Shown here: one piece after another, positions 37,941 to 46,880 of the stretch
How the letters are laid out: every line of letters starts with the position of its first letter
Numbering within the stretch: position 1 is the stretch's first letter
Source of the DNA: RYN-428 sp035551995
GTDB lineage: Bacteria; Planctomycetota; Phycisphaerae; Tepidisphaerales; Tepidisphaeraceae
DNA: 64,000 bases
Assembly: GCA_035551995.1 (NCBI GenBank)
Contig: DASZME010000015.1
Coordinates: 1 to 64,000 of the forward strand
Direction: 5' to 3'
The notes under the pieces: model-generated
What the model saw: only the letters and a program-made list of their open reading frames with translations
Told to the model about the DNA's origin: nothing
Database searches by the model: none
Program-made: the position numbers and the translations under genes

Positions 37941-38554
37941 GGCGCCTCCCTCAAACCCCGCGCGGTCTCGGCGGGCTGTTTTGACGCGGCTCGGTCAAAC
38001 GACACGGCACGCGCTTGCTCCATTGCGCGCACGATTTCCTGCAGATTGGCGTCGCCGGAAACGCCATTGGCGGCTTCGGCAATGTCGTCGGCGCCGTCGA
38101 TCAAGCGCGCCAATCGATCGAGTTTCTCTGTTTCAAACGTCCCTTCGACGGCTGCGTCTTCCAACAGTTTGCCCAGATCCTCGGCCGACACTTCGGCCAA
38201 CACCGACCCGATGCCGAGGCTCTCGAGCAAGCCTCGCGTAGTCTGTAGCGCGCTCAGGCCATCCAGCACGTGCATGTGGCGGTGGATCAATTCCATTCTC
38301 CGCTGCATGTGCTTGACGGCGGCATCCAGCCGCTGCATGCCGCGGGCGAGGGAGATGCGCTCGGCTTCACTGTCGGTTTGGCGGCCGCGTTCGAAAAGCG
38401 CGGCTTTGTAATTCTCGCGCTCGTACAACTCGCGTTGTGTTTGCTGAAGGATTTGATCGAGTCGCACGTGTTCGCGGCGCAATTGGTCGGGAGTCAATCG
38501 CTTCAAACGGCGTATCGCGCGGCCACGTTTGCTGAGCAGTGTTGGGAGTGACAT
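37937..38554 (-). CDS. Snf7/ESCRT-III-like coiled-coil protein A
   Basis: The protein has 205 residues, nearly all helix. The basic amphipathic N-terminus is MSLPTLLSKRGRAIRRLKRL, of the kind that inserts in membranes in ESCRT-III. A long helical hairpin (about 22-110) follows. EAERISLARGMQRLDAAVKH matches in pattern the CHMP2A helix-2 segment DAVRIMAKDLVRTRRYVRKF. The remaining helices (SAEDLGKLLEDA, ETEKLDRLARLI) fit the later Snf7 helices. The C-terminus is loosely charged with no clear MIM. AAGGA lies upstream of the ATG, and the stop overlaps the ATPase start (GTGA). A PspA/Vipp1-type reading is the nearest alternative. Confidence 0.55.
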   Translation of the reverse strand: MSLPTLLSKRGRAIRRLKRLTPDQLRREHVRLDQILQQTQRELYERENYKAALFERGRQTDSEAERISLARGMQRLDAAVKHMQRRMELIHRHMHVLDGLSALQTTRGLLESLGIGSVLAEVSAEDLGKLLEDAAVEGTFETEKLDRLARLIDGADDIAEAANGVSGDANLQEIVRAMEQARAVSFDRAASKQPAETARGLREAP

Positions 38555-38577
38555 ACAGGCTTCCTTCTGTGAAGCCC

Positions 38578-40389
38578 TTAGTCGCGCCGACGCAAAACCT
38601 TTCCCACGCCAGTGATGACTTCCGTGAAAAATTCCGGAATCCTCGCGACGGCGTGGAAAATGGATTCCGCATCAGCCGCGCCGAAGCGCGCGGCCACGTC
38701 GTTCACGCTTAGCGCCGGGCGGTGCGCGAGTTCGCCGCGCGCCCACTCCGCGGCGGCCGCAATCCAGTCGGCCGAGGGTTCGTCGTTGATTTGGTCCACC
38801 CAGCGGTGCGGGATTCGATCCGTGTCATAAAGAACGACGTGAAACCCCGAGCGGGCCGGTTGGCGCCGCGCAAACACCTCCGCGTCCCATCCGGTCGGGC
38901 TGGCTACAAGCACCACCGTCGATATGGCGCCCCGTCCAAAATCGGTTAACACGCCGGACAGGGCGCGGTCGAGCGCCGCCCCATCGGACGGCGCCGTGTC
39001 GACGCCGCCGGAGAGAAATCGCTCATGCCGCGCCGCGATAATCGCTTCCACGCGAACGTGTGGACCGTACTTGAGAATTGCGTGCGCGCGAATATCCCAG
39101 CGGCGTCGCCCGGCAAGCGCCATCGCGGCGTGCCGGATGTCGTCCTGATTATCCACATCGACGCCCGGCGGCGCCGCCGCGCTGAAAGATATTCGTCGCA
39201 CGGCGTCAAACCATTCGGATCGCCGCCCCACCCAACGCTCGGCCGCGGCCAAAAACACGGTCCGGTGTTGAAGCGCGGCGGCAAGATCGACCGGCCTCGA
39301 CGACGACGTGCCGGACGAAGTCACCGCCTCGACGCCGCCCAACGCCGCCAGCATTTCGTCGGCTGACTGGAAGCGCGCGGCCCGATCCCGATGAAGCGCG
39401 CGATCGAGCAGCGAACGCAAATTCGCCCGCACGTTCGGCGGCGCGTCGAACGCAAGAGATTGGCCCGGCGCCGGCAACTCCCCGGTCAGCATCTGATGCA
39501 GGCAAACACCCACGGCATACAAGTCGCTTCGCGGGTCGTGCCCGTCATGTCCCGCCGCCTGCTCAGGCGACATGTACGCCGGCGTGCCCGACACCCCAGG
39601 CGGTCCGTCGGCCGGTCCATCGCGGGCGATGCCGAAATCGAGCAACCGGACGCGATGAGGCGCGTCGGCGCCGATCATAACGTTGGATGGCTTCAGGTCG
39701 CGGTGAACGATGCCGGCGGGATGCAGCTTGGAGAGGGTGGTCAATATCTCACGGGCGATCTCCACCGCCGCGCGCCAGGGCAGCGTCAGCGACGCGTCGA
39801 GTTTTGCCTCCAGGGTCTGTCCTTCGATGAACGCCGATACGATAAACCCCAATCCGGTGGCGTCATCGACGCCCGCTTCGTGAATCGCGACGACGCCCGG
39901 ATGATCGATGGCGGCGCACGCGCGAGCCTCGCGCAACACGCGTTCGGCAACCGCGGCGGCGCCAGCCATGTCAACGACCTTGACCGCGACTTCGCGGCGC
40001 AGCTTCGCGTCCCAGGCACGAAAAGTCGTTCCCATCGCTCCGCGCCCGACGACCGCAAGCAGATCGTATCGATCCACGCGCGCGATCGCCCCGGCGACGG
40101 CGTCGGGCGGCGGTCGCTGGACCGAGCGACCGCCGCGAAGGATTCCGCCGCCGGTCAAGTGAGGGAGAAGGTTTGCCGGGGCGGCGCCGTCGCCGGCATG
40201 CCAGGCCACCGGGGGCGGCAAATTCAACGGGTCGCCCGCGTCAAGCGCGTGGCGGCAAGACCTGCAACTTTCGACCGCTTCGATGGCCTCAGGGTCATCG
40301 TCGGCGCGGTCGCCGTGCGCGAGCGACTCCACTGCCGGTCGGAGGCAACGCAGGGGGCGATCGCAATCCGCCGGTGTGTCAGACGTCAA
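38578..40389 (-). CDS. Ser/Thr protein kinase paired with ECF sigma factor (cluster kinase 2)
   Basis: The protein has 603 residues from a TTG at 40389, with GGAGG nine bases upstream. The N-terminus has a CRSC (42-45) that may be a remnant of an anti-sigma zinc finger. The kinase domain (about 107-375) shows GRGAMG (115-120), Lys137 in VAVKVV, GIVHRDLKPSN, LLDFGIA and TPAYMSPEQ. The remaining 230 residues form a globular region I do not recognise (beta-strand AISTVVLVASP). No membrane helix is seen. The gene overlaps the sigma-factor gene by 11 bases; ECF-kinase pairs are a known planctomycete arrangement in which the kinase probably regulates the sigma factor. Confidence 0.9.
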   Translation of the reverse strand: MTSDTPADCDRPLRCLRPAVESLAHGDRADDDPEAIEAVESCRSCRHALDAGDPLNLPPPVAWHAGDGAAPANLLPHLTGGGILRGGRSVQRPPPDAVAGAIARVDRYDLLAVVGRGAMGTTFRAWDAKLRREVAVKVVDMAGAAAVAERVLREARACAAIDHPGVVAIHEAGVDDATGLGFIVSAFIEGQTLEAKLDASLTLPWRAAVEIAREILTTLSKLHPAGIVHRDLKPSNVMIGADAPHRVRLLDFGIARDGPADGPPGVSGTPAYMSPEQAAGHDGHDPRSDLYAVGVCLHQMLTGELPAPGQSLAFDAPPNVRANLRSLLDRALHRDRAARFQSADEMLAALGGVEAVTSSGTSSSRPVDLAAALQHRTVFLAAAERWVGRRSEWFDAVRRISFSAAAPPGVDVDNQDDIRHAAMALAGRRRWDIRAHAILKYGPHVRVEAIIAARHERFLSGGVDTAPSDGAALDRALSGVLTDFGRGAISTVVLVASPTGWDAEVFARRQPARSGFHVVLYDTDRIPHRWVDQINDEPSADWIAAAAEWARGELAHRPALSVNDVAARFGAADAESIFHAVARIPEFFTEVITGVGKVLRRRD

Positions 40390-40990
40390 GGGCGTTCACC
40401 TCCGCGCGCAGCCGGTCTTTCACGCGCTTCTTAACCACATGCAAATTGCCGATTCGCACTCCAAACTCGGCCGCAACTTCCGTCAAAGGCCGCATCAGCA
40501 GGTAAGCTTGTTCAAACATGGCCCATGTCTTTTCGGATACGTCGGCGCGCACCCGCTCGCAGGCGATTTCAAATACCCGCCGCCTCCATGCCTGCTCGAA
40601 AACGTCTTCCTCCGCCGCGGCAGGCGCGGCTACAAGCCGCTCGGCATGCTCGGCGCCGCCGTCGGCGCGCGGCTGAACGAGTCGGCGTTTGAAATACCTC
40701 AAAGCGGCGTTGCGAACGATTGTTTTCACATAACCGCGAAACGACCCGACCGCGCGGTCGTAATGCCAGTCCGCCAGCCTGCGGTAAAGGATGATCAGCA
40801 CGTCCTGCCGGAGGTCGTCCACGTCGTCGGCGGCGACGCCCATCTTCCGCAGATAATGACCGATGAGCGGGCCGTAAATCGCGAAGAATTCATCCCAGCG
40901 CCGCGGGTCGGCATTGCCGCGGAGCGATTCAAGAAACGTCGCGCTGGTGCCGAGGGTGTTGCCGGCGCCGGAAGGGGGCGGGTAGTCCAT
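40379..40990 (-). CDS. ECF-type RNA polymerase sigma factor
   Basis: The protein has 203 residues from the ATG at 40990; an ATG at 41080 would add 30 residues and no start has a strong ribosome-binding site. Region 2 spans FFAIYGPLIGHYLRKMG, DDLRQDVLIILYRRL and GSFRGYVKTIVRNAALRYFKRR. Region 4 is FEQAYLLMRPLTEVAAEFGVRIGNLHVVKKRVKDRLR. This is the planctomycete ECF group found next to Ser/Thr kinases. As first gene of the cluster it may direct transcription of the operon itself. Confidence 0.88.
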   Translation of the reverse strand: MDYPPPSGAGNTLGTSATFLESLRGNADPRRWDEFFAIYGPLIGHYLRKMGVAADDVDDLRQDVLIILYRRLADWHYDRAVGSFRGYVKTIVRNAALRYFKRRLVQPRADGGAEHAERLVAAPAAAEEDVFEQAWRRRVFEIACERVRADVSEKTWAMFEQAYLLMRPLTEVAAEFGVRIGNLHVVKKRVKDRLRAEVNALDV

Positions 40991-41286
40991 GGGAAATCCC
41001 GTCTGAGGCCGGACTATAGCGATTTGCGAATTGGCAGGCAACGCGGAGCCCGATTCACGCGGAGCTAATCGTCTATTCATGCTCGCCCGTAGTTCGCTCG
41101 CGTGAATTTATTTCACGAGGCGTTCCCGGCGCCAACTCGATGCACCAACGCCCAAATCGAACCCCGTTGAAAGATTCTTCCCGGCGGTGGCTATGAGCCT
41201 GCGATCGTAACCGGCGCCGCAAAATAGATTCGGCTTGGCCACTTCGGCCTGTCAGGCGCCGAACGGCTTGAGATAAGGAAGGACCC

Positions 41287-42669
41287 ATGCGCACCTTTGC
41301 CAGACGTCTTCCGCGTCAGACCGATAACCGGCGCGGCGGCAACAGCCGGCAGCCCGTGGCGGGTTTGACGATCGACCGAAAGAATCCTGCCGCCGATCGC
41401 GCCTCGCGCAATGACCGCGTCCAACGGGGATCTTTGCCCCTACGGACAAAAGGCGATGTCCTTATTCTCGGGGCTGGCGTCGCGGGGCTGGCCGCGGCGC
41501 TCGAGCTATCCGCCGCGGGATATTCCGTCGAGGTTATCGACCGCGCTGCGAACTTCGAGTCGCTCATTGCGGTTGCCGGAGGCGCATCGACGAATTTCAC
41601 GCTTAACCGGGCGGGCAGGGATGTTTGCCGTCAACGGCTTGGCATCGATCTGACCGAGTGCGGACAGCGCGCCAACGGCCGATGCATCAGAGAGCGTGGC
41701 CGCTGCCACTACTTTCAATACGGTTGTTCAAAGGAAGACTACCTGCTGTCTGTACGCCGCGCGCCATTCGTGACGGCAATGGTCCAGGCGGTGGAGGATC
41801 AGCGCGTTCCAATTGTCTACGGGCATGAATTGCTGTACGCTGACGCCCTCAACGGCGAATTGATCTTTCGACATGACGGGAAATTGGTCGTTCGAAAGGC
41901 GCGACTGATGCTTGCGGGCGACGGCGTACACAGCCTGGTGCGCGACGCGATCGCTCAACGCCGCCTGGGATCGATCAGCAGGAAGCCGAGCGGATTCGCC
42001 TACGTCAATGCCGAGATCCCGGCCAATATTGCCGTGGCACATGGACTGGCGCCAGACTACATCCATTTCGCGGGTAAGCGCGGCGTGATGGCGATTGGCC
42101 TGCCAAACCGCGATCGGTCGATTTCACTCGTTATTGAGGTTCAGGAACCTTCCGGCGGCACGCATTTGGACCCCGCTTCCATCGCGGGCCTGCAACACAC
42201 TCTGGCTGACAACGAGCTTGTTTCGCTGGTCCCGAACCTCACGGCGCAACTGCTCGGCAGAAGAGTCCGGCAATTTACCTGGGTCTCGACGGATGCCTGG
42301 TGGGCGGGCGGGGCGGCCTTGATTGGGGATAGCGGCCTTTGCATGCCGCCCTATCTGGGCGCCGGCGCCAATACAGCGCTCATCGCCGCCAGTATCTATG
42401 TGGATTGCATGGTGGCCAGACCGGAATTCGAGTCGGCGATGCGCCACTATGAACGTTGCATGAATAAGCTTTCCAACACCCTGAAAACACTTGCGGAAGC
42501 GCACGAGCGAATGATCGGGCGTGGCCAGTTTGGCGCCGCGCGGTGGAGAATCGGGGAGAGAATCTCGCGTCTGGGCGAACGTTGCCTCGGGCGCCGCGGC
42601 GCCTACCAGCGCCTGGTCTGTGATTACCCCGCGTGGATACTTGAGCATTGCATGGAGGTAGTCGACTAA
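41287..42669 (+). CDS. FAD-dependent monooxygenase/oxidoreductase
   Basis: The protein has 460 residues from the ATG at 41287. The first 55 residues are basic and unlike the family, so the real start may be the TTG within RGSLPLRTK at about residue 50. The FAD-binding motif VLILGAGVAGLAAALEL, the DG motif LMLAGDGVHSLVRD and the GD motif ALIGDSGLCMPPYLGAGANTAL identify a class A flavoprotein monooxygenase, similar to kynurenine 3-monooxygenase or geranylgeranyl reductase types. The substrate is unknown. It stands alone, divergent from the minus-strand cluster. Confidence 0.8.
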   Translation: MRTFARRLPRQTDNRRGGNSRQPVAGLTIDRKNPAADRASRNDRVQRGSLPLRTKGDVLILGAGVAGLAAALELSAAGYSVEVIDRAANFESLIAVAGGASTNFTLNRAGRDVCRQRLGIDLTECGQRANGRCIRERGRCHYFQYGCSKEDYLLSVRRAPFVTAMVQAVEDQRVPIVYGHELLYADALNGELIFRHDGKLVVRKARLMLAGDGVHSLVRDAIAQRRLGSISRKPSGFAYVNAEIPANIAVAHGLAPDYIHFAGKRGVMAIGLPNRDRSISLVIEVQEPSGGTHLDPASIAGLQHTLADNELVSLVPNLTAQLLGRRVRQFTWVSTDAWWAGGAALIGDSGLCMPPYLGAGANTALIAASIYVDCMVARPEFESAMRHYERCMNKLSNTLKTLAEAHERMIGRGQFGAARWRIGERISRLGERCLGRRGAYQRLVCDYPAWILEHCMEVVD

Positions 42670-42819
42670 AGAGCGTATCAATGGAAAAATCGACGGGCGA
42701 GCGTGTCGGGCGCTCTGGGACCGCTATCCGGATACCGACATCAAAACGTCAAGGCTGATGAACTGGCCTCGCTTTGGAAAGATTCGCTAGATGAAGCGTT
42801 CGGCGTGACTTACGATCAA

Positions 42820-42892
42820 AGCGGGCGAAGGGGTTCGAACCCTCGACATTGACGTTGGGAACGTCACGCTCTACCAACTGAGCTACGCCCGC
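42820..42892 (-). tRNA. tRNA-Gly (anticodon CCC)
   Basis: Reading the minus strand, a 7-bp acceptor stem GCGGGCG/CGCCCGC closes a full cloverleaf. The D arm is GCTC..GAGC. The anticodon stem TGACG/CGTCA carries loop TTCCCAA, giving anticodon CCC. The T arm has the TTCGAAC loop. The discriminator base is T, as in bacterial glycine tRNAs. CCA is not encoded. Flanking bases 42670-42819 and 42893-43017 show no gene. Confidence 0.95.
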
Positions 42893-43017
42893 ACGCATGG
42901 CAAGTGTATCTTGCATCTGATTCTGGTCAACCCCTTATAAGAAATAGACCGGATTCAACATGACTTTGAGGGCACGATACGTTAATGTGACGGCTCAGTT
43001 TCCGAAAGGACACATTT

Positions 43018-44679
43018 ATGGGACGCGCAACGCGTGCGGCTTTGCCGTGGTGGGTAATCGGTCTGTCGGCGGTGGTGGCATTGCAAGCCGGGGTTTTTGC
43101 CGATGGGACGCACAGCATTTTTGACGATAACTGGACGCCGACGCCATCGACGCCGGTAAGTCCGACGCCCAAGCCTTCGCCGACGCGGGAGCCTGCGCCG
43201 ACGCCGACGCCGGCTCCAACCCCCGCGCCCGAACACAATCCGCCGACGCCCGCCCCCAAGCAAACCGGCGTCAAGCCGGCGCCGGTGACGCCGGCGCCCA
43301 CGCCCATTGCAAAGACGCCGGCGGTGACGCCGGCCCCGGCGACGCCGACGTCGACCAAATTTGCCCCGCCGGACGTCGCTCGCCAGGCCGAGACGATGAA
43401 ACTGGTTAAAGAGGTTTTCCAGAAGGAGTATGCCGAGAAGGCGCCGGCGGCGAAGAAGGAACTTGCCCAGGCCCTGGTCGGCGAAGCGGTCAAGATCAAG
43501 GAAAATTATGTCGCCCGCTACGTCTTGCTCAACGAAGGATATAAGGCCGCCCTGGCCGCCAGCGACGTGGAGGACTGCAAGACGGCCATCGATAATTTCG
43601 ACAAATATTACACGGTCGACGCCACGGCGATGATTATCGATACGTTTGCGAAGCTCAGTTCCGGTCCAAATGGGCAGAATGCGGACCTGGCGAATTGGGG
43701 CGTGGAAGCGGTGGAGCGAATGATCGCCGACGACGATTATGCGCAAGTGCGCAAGCTCGCGCGGGCCGTGCAGGCAAGCGTTCCGCAGGACGCCGACGCG
43801 TCGATCCGCGAACGGCTCAAGGCGGCGGAAATGCTGGCCGGGGAATTCGAGCGGGTCAGGCCGTCGATGACCAAGCTCAAAACCACGCCCGATGATCCGC
43901 AGGCGAATCTGGCCGTCGGAAAGTTTTATTGTTTTTCAAAACACGATTGGGATCGCGGATTACAGATGCTCGCCAGGGGATCGGACCCGCGGCTCAAGGA
44001 TCTGGCGCGGCAGGATCTGGTCGAGCCCAGCGACGCCCTCGCGCAGTATGCCCTCGCCGGCCAATGGTGGGGCAAAGATAAGCCGCTTTTCCCCGGGATG
44101 CGCGAACGGGCCATCTACTGGTACAAGAAATCGGCGCCCAATCTGTCGGGCCTTCAGAAGGTGATGGCCGAAAGACGATCGACCGACGCGCCGCCCGCCG
44201 AGGCCGAAACTAAAACCGGCGGCGCGAAGAATATGCTCGGCGAGATGGTTGATTTCTCCGGCGCCAAAGCCCCGTCGGGCATCGTGAAGCTGAGCCGGAC
44301 TCCTTATTACACCCCCAATGAGGTCAAGCCGCCGTTTAAGCTCGACATGATCGTCAAGACCGATTCGGTTCTGATTCTGCGGTACGAGCGCGGTTACGTC
44401 GAATTCAACTTTGACCCGACGCAAACCCCCGTCAACTTTACCGATCCGCGTACCTATGACGAAGGCGGCATCGTGGACAGCACCGCGCTTGTGCCCAACC
44501 AGTGGACGCAAATCACCTGGATCATGACCAAAGATACGACGTCGATCTATGTCAACGGCAAAGAGCGTCTGAGCTCCAGGGCCAAGTATGTCGGCTTATC
44601 CGGGAAATTGGAGTTTTACGCCACGCACAGCCCAGTGGAGGTCAAGTCGGTGACGGTCGTGCAGGCGCCGGGAAAATAG
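43018..44679 (+). CDS. Secreted protein with Thr/Pro linker and lectin-like C-terminus
   Basis: The protein has 553 residues; AAAGGA precedes the ATG. A signal sequence or N-terminal anchor (about 8-30) is followed by a 70-residue Thr-Pro-Ala linker. A helical region (about 120-400) comes next. It ends with a beta-rich domain of about 150 residues (FKLDMIVKTDSVLILRYERG, WTQITWIMTKDTTSIYVNGK) that resembles the LamG/concanavalin fold. Such proteins usually bind surface glycans. I do not know its partner. Confidence 0.65.
   Translation: MGRATRAALPWWVIGLSAVVALQAGVFADGTHSIFDDNWTPTPSTPVSPTPKPSPTREPAPTPTPAPTPAPEHNPPTPAPKQTGVKPAPVTPAPTPIAKTPAVTPAPATPTSTKFAPPDVARQAETMKLVKEVFQKEYAEKAPAAKKELAQALVGEAVKIKENYVARYVLLNEGYKAALAASDVEDCKTAIDNFDKYYTVDATAMIIDTFAKLSSGPNGQNADLANWGVEAVERMIADDDYAQVRKLARAVQASVPQDADASIRERLKAAEMLAGEFERVRPSMTKLKTTPDDPQANLAVGKFYCFSKHDWDRGLQMLARGSDPRLKDLARQDLVEPSDALAQYALAGQWWGKDKPLFPGMRERAIYWYKKSAPNLSGLQKVMAERRSTDAPPAEAETKTGGAKNMLGEMVDFSGAKAPSGIVKLSRTPYYTPNEVKPPFKLDMIVKTDSVLILRYERGYVEFNFDPTQTPVNFTDPRTYDEGGIVDSTALVPNQWTQITWIMTKDTTSIYVNGKERLSSRAKYVGLSGKLEFYATHSPVEVKSVTVVQAPGK
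43135..43345 (+). repeat. Degenerate Thr/Pro/Ala-coding repeat
   Basis: Many tandem short units of the ACGCCGGCGCCG type encode TPAPTP-like peptides. It is a coding, disordered and possibly glycosylated wall-spanning linker, not a CRISPR or intergenic repeat. Confidence 0.8.
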
Positions 44680-44687
44680 CGTTTTTT

Positions 44688-46880
44688 TCACGCGGCCTGC
44701 GGCAGGCGCGCCTGAGCGCACAACTCCAGAAGCGCGTTGGTCGCTTTGGAGATCACCTCCGTCGAGACGGTATCCTTCGCAGCGGATTCCAATTCCGAGG
44801 CGGCTTGCGCGATCGCGTCAAAGCCGCAGTTTCCGGCTGTACCACGCAGCGAATGGGCAAGTTGGCCCAGGCGATGACGGTCGTTGGAATCCAGCGCCGT
44901 CTGGAGTTGCTGGGCGGATTGTTCCAGTTCGGTCATGAATATTTGCATCACGCGGGCAAGCCGCGGATCGTAGTTTCGGCTCTCGACGGCCTCCTTGTGC
45001 CGCAGGTGAGAGGCGATCATCTCCATCAGCTTCGGCCAATCGATTGGTTTTGTGACAAACGCATTACAACCGGATGTCATGCAATGATCGCGGTCGGCGG
45101 ACATCGCGTTGGCGGTGAGCGCGATGATCGGGAGCTTGAATCCCATATTGCGCAAGTGCATCGCCGCCTCGCAACCGTCCATTTCCGGCATTTCCATGTC
45201 CATGAGAATCAGGTGAAACGGAACGCCGGACTTGGCCGCCGCCGCCGCCAACTCGCAGGCGATCTTTCCGTTTTCCGCCGCCGTCACTTCCGCTCCCGCC
45301 TCGGTGAGGTGGAGGCTGATCAGCTCCTGATTCGTCAGGCTGTCCTCGGCAAGCAAGATTCGCCCGTTGATCCGCCGCGGCGAAATTTGCGGGCGCTCGG
45401 GAAGGCGCTGGTTCCACTCCTGCGGCTTTTCGAGGATGCGCACGGCGTTGAGCGGGCCGGTCTCGACTTCCGCGGTGAATGCGCTGCCGACGCCGGGCTG
45501 GCTGGCGACGGTGATATCGCCGCCGAGCATTTGCGCGAATTGCCGCGAAATGGTCAGGCCCAGGCCGGTGCCGCCGAATCTGCGCGCGGTGGAGAGATCG
45601 GCCTGAGCGAATGGCCGGAACAGTTTGGCGACCTGCTCGGCGGTCATTCCCACGCCGCTGTCGGAGACGCGGAACTGGAGCCGCGTTTTTCCCCCTTCCA
45701 GGCTCAGCTGAACGACCACGCGCACCGCTCCGCCGCGATCGGTAAACTTGATGGCGTTGGCGGTGAGGTTGGTGAGCACCTGCCGCAGCCGGTTCGGATC
45801 GGTGCGCACCGTCTGGGGGCATGGGCCGACGTACTGCGCGTCCAGCGACACTCCTTTTTGAGCGGCTCTTTCCTTGAGCAGCGAGAGGACGTCATCGACG
45901 ATCGCCGTGGGCGAGCAGTCGATTTTCTCGATCTCCATTTTGCCCGCTTCGATCTTGGACAAATCGAGAACGTCATTGACGATATTCAGCAGATGCCCGC
46001 CGTTGTGGCGGACTTTTTGAAGATAATCCTGGCGTTGCGAATCGGTGAGATTGGGCCTTACCAGCAGATCCGAGAATCCGAGAATCGCCGTCAGCGGCGT
46101 GCGGATTTCATGGCTCATGCTGGCCAGGAAAGTGCTCTTGAATTGATTGGCCGATTCGGCGGCGGCCTTTGATTGCCGCAGGTCGGCCTCGCCCCGGCGA
46201 ACGTGGGCCTCGAATTCCAGCACCAGCGCATAACTCAGCGCCAGGGCCACCAATACCGCCGCCGCCATTCCGAAAAACGCCCAGGTGCGATGGCGCGCTT
46301 CATTCGCCGCCGTCGCGAGGCGCTGGCGGAGGATAAAACATTCCTCGGCGCGCACCTGCTCGAAGAGGTCGCGGATCGGAGTCATCGTGTCGATCGTCGC
46401 CGTGGGTTGAACGGCGTCCGCGACGACATCGACGCTTTTGACCGCGCTGCGATCGGCGGCGCGCTCCAATCGCCTCACCTCGGCGGAAACGCGCGAAGCA
46501 AGTTGGGATACGCTCTCGACCAGCGTGGAGCTGCCCTCCGCCAGATCGCGGATGGCACGCAGGTCGCCGGTGGTTTGTTCGATCGCCAGGCGCATCCGCC
46601 GTTGATGCGTTGCCGCGCCAGTGACGGCGTCGTCGCGGCTTTCGACTTCGGCCCGTTCGAGATAACTCGCCGCGTCGGCGAGTTTCGCGAGAACATCGTT
46701 GGCCGCGGCCACCTTTTTTCCGCTTTCGATCAACCGGTCGGTGCTTTTATAGGCCAGCAGGCTGACAAGGATGAACAGAATCAGGCTCAGCCCGAAGGCC
46801 GGCGTGATCGTGGTATGGAGGCTCCTCCTTCGCGGCTTCAGGAGGGCCACCATCGCCGGCCATTCTTGTGACTGGTCCAT
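44688..46880 (-). CDS. BarA-like hybrid histidine kinase with receiver and Hpt domains
   Basis: The protein has about 730 residues from the ATG at 46880; a GTG at 46925 is possible. Two membrane helices flank a helical periplasmic sensor of about 150 residues (4HB-like). Then come HisKA (ASMSHEIRTPLTAILGFSD), HATPase (NLTANAIKFTDRGG, GGTGLGLTISRQF), a receiver (LILMDMEMPEMDG) and a C-terminal Hpt (LGQLAHSLRGTAGNCGF). The full phosphorelay up to Hpt is therefore present, but no dedicated output regulator is adjacent. It converges with the preceding gene with an eight-base gap. Confidence 0.9.
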   Translation of the reverse strand: MDQSQEWPAMVALLKPRRRSLHTTITPAFGLSLILFILVSLLAYKSTDRLIESGKKVAAANDVLAKLADAASYLERAEVESRDDAVTGAATHQRRMRLAIEQTTGDLRAIRDLAEGSSTLVESVSQLASRVSAEVRRLERAADRSAVKSVDVVADAVQPTATIDTMTPIRDLFEQVRAEECFILRQRLATAANEARHRTWAFFGMAAAVLVALALSYALVLEFEAHVRRGEADLRQSKAAAESANQFKSTFLASMSHEIRTPLTAILGFSDLLVRPNLTDSQRQDYLQKVRHNGGHLLNIVNDVLDLSKIEAGKMEIEKIDCSPTAIVDDVLSLLKERAAQKGVSLDAQYVGPCPQTVRTDPNRLRQVLTNLTANAIKFTDRGGAVRVVVQLSLEGGKTRLQFRVSDSGVGMTAEQVAKLFRPFAQADLSTARRFGGTGLGLTISRQFAQMLGGDITVASQPGVGSAFTAEVETGPLNAVRILEKPQEWNQRLPERPQISPRRINGRILLAEDSLTNQELISLHLTEAGAEVTAAENGKIACELAAAAAKSGVPFHLILMDMEMPEMDGCEAAMHLRNMGFKLPIIALTANAMSADRDHCMTSGCNAFVTKPIDWPKLMEMIASHLRHKEAVESRNYDPRLARVMQIFMTELEQSAQQLQTALDSNDRHRLGQLAHSLRGTAGNCGFDAIAQAASELESAAKDTVSTEVISKATNALLELCAQARLPQAA

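Noticed and set aside
36151..38554. Reading the two coiled-coil proteins as phage or chromosome-segregation proteins
   Set aside because: There are no phage or Smc neighbours, and the overlap with a Vps4-type ATPase and the Snf7-like helix pattern favour the ESCRT-III-like reading, although this still needs a profile search.
42670..42819. Possible small ORF before the tRNA
   Set aside because: Frames are short, without ribosome-binding site or recognisable residues.
43135..43345. Tandem repeat resembling a CRISPR or minisatellite
   Set aside because: The units are short, contiguous and in frame, encoding a Thr/Pro linker in a secreted protein; there are no spacers.
44502..46172. 556-residue plus-strand ORF
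   Set aside because: It is antisense to the hybrid histidine kinase, whose motifs are unambiguous; the composition is that of a GC-rich mirror frame.
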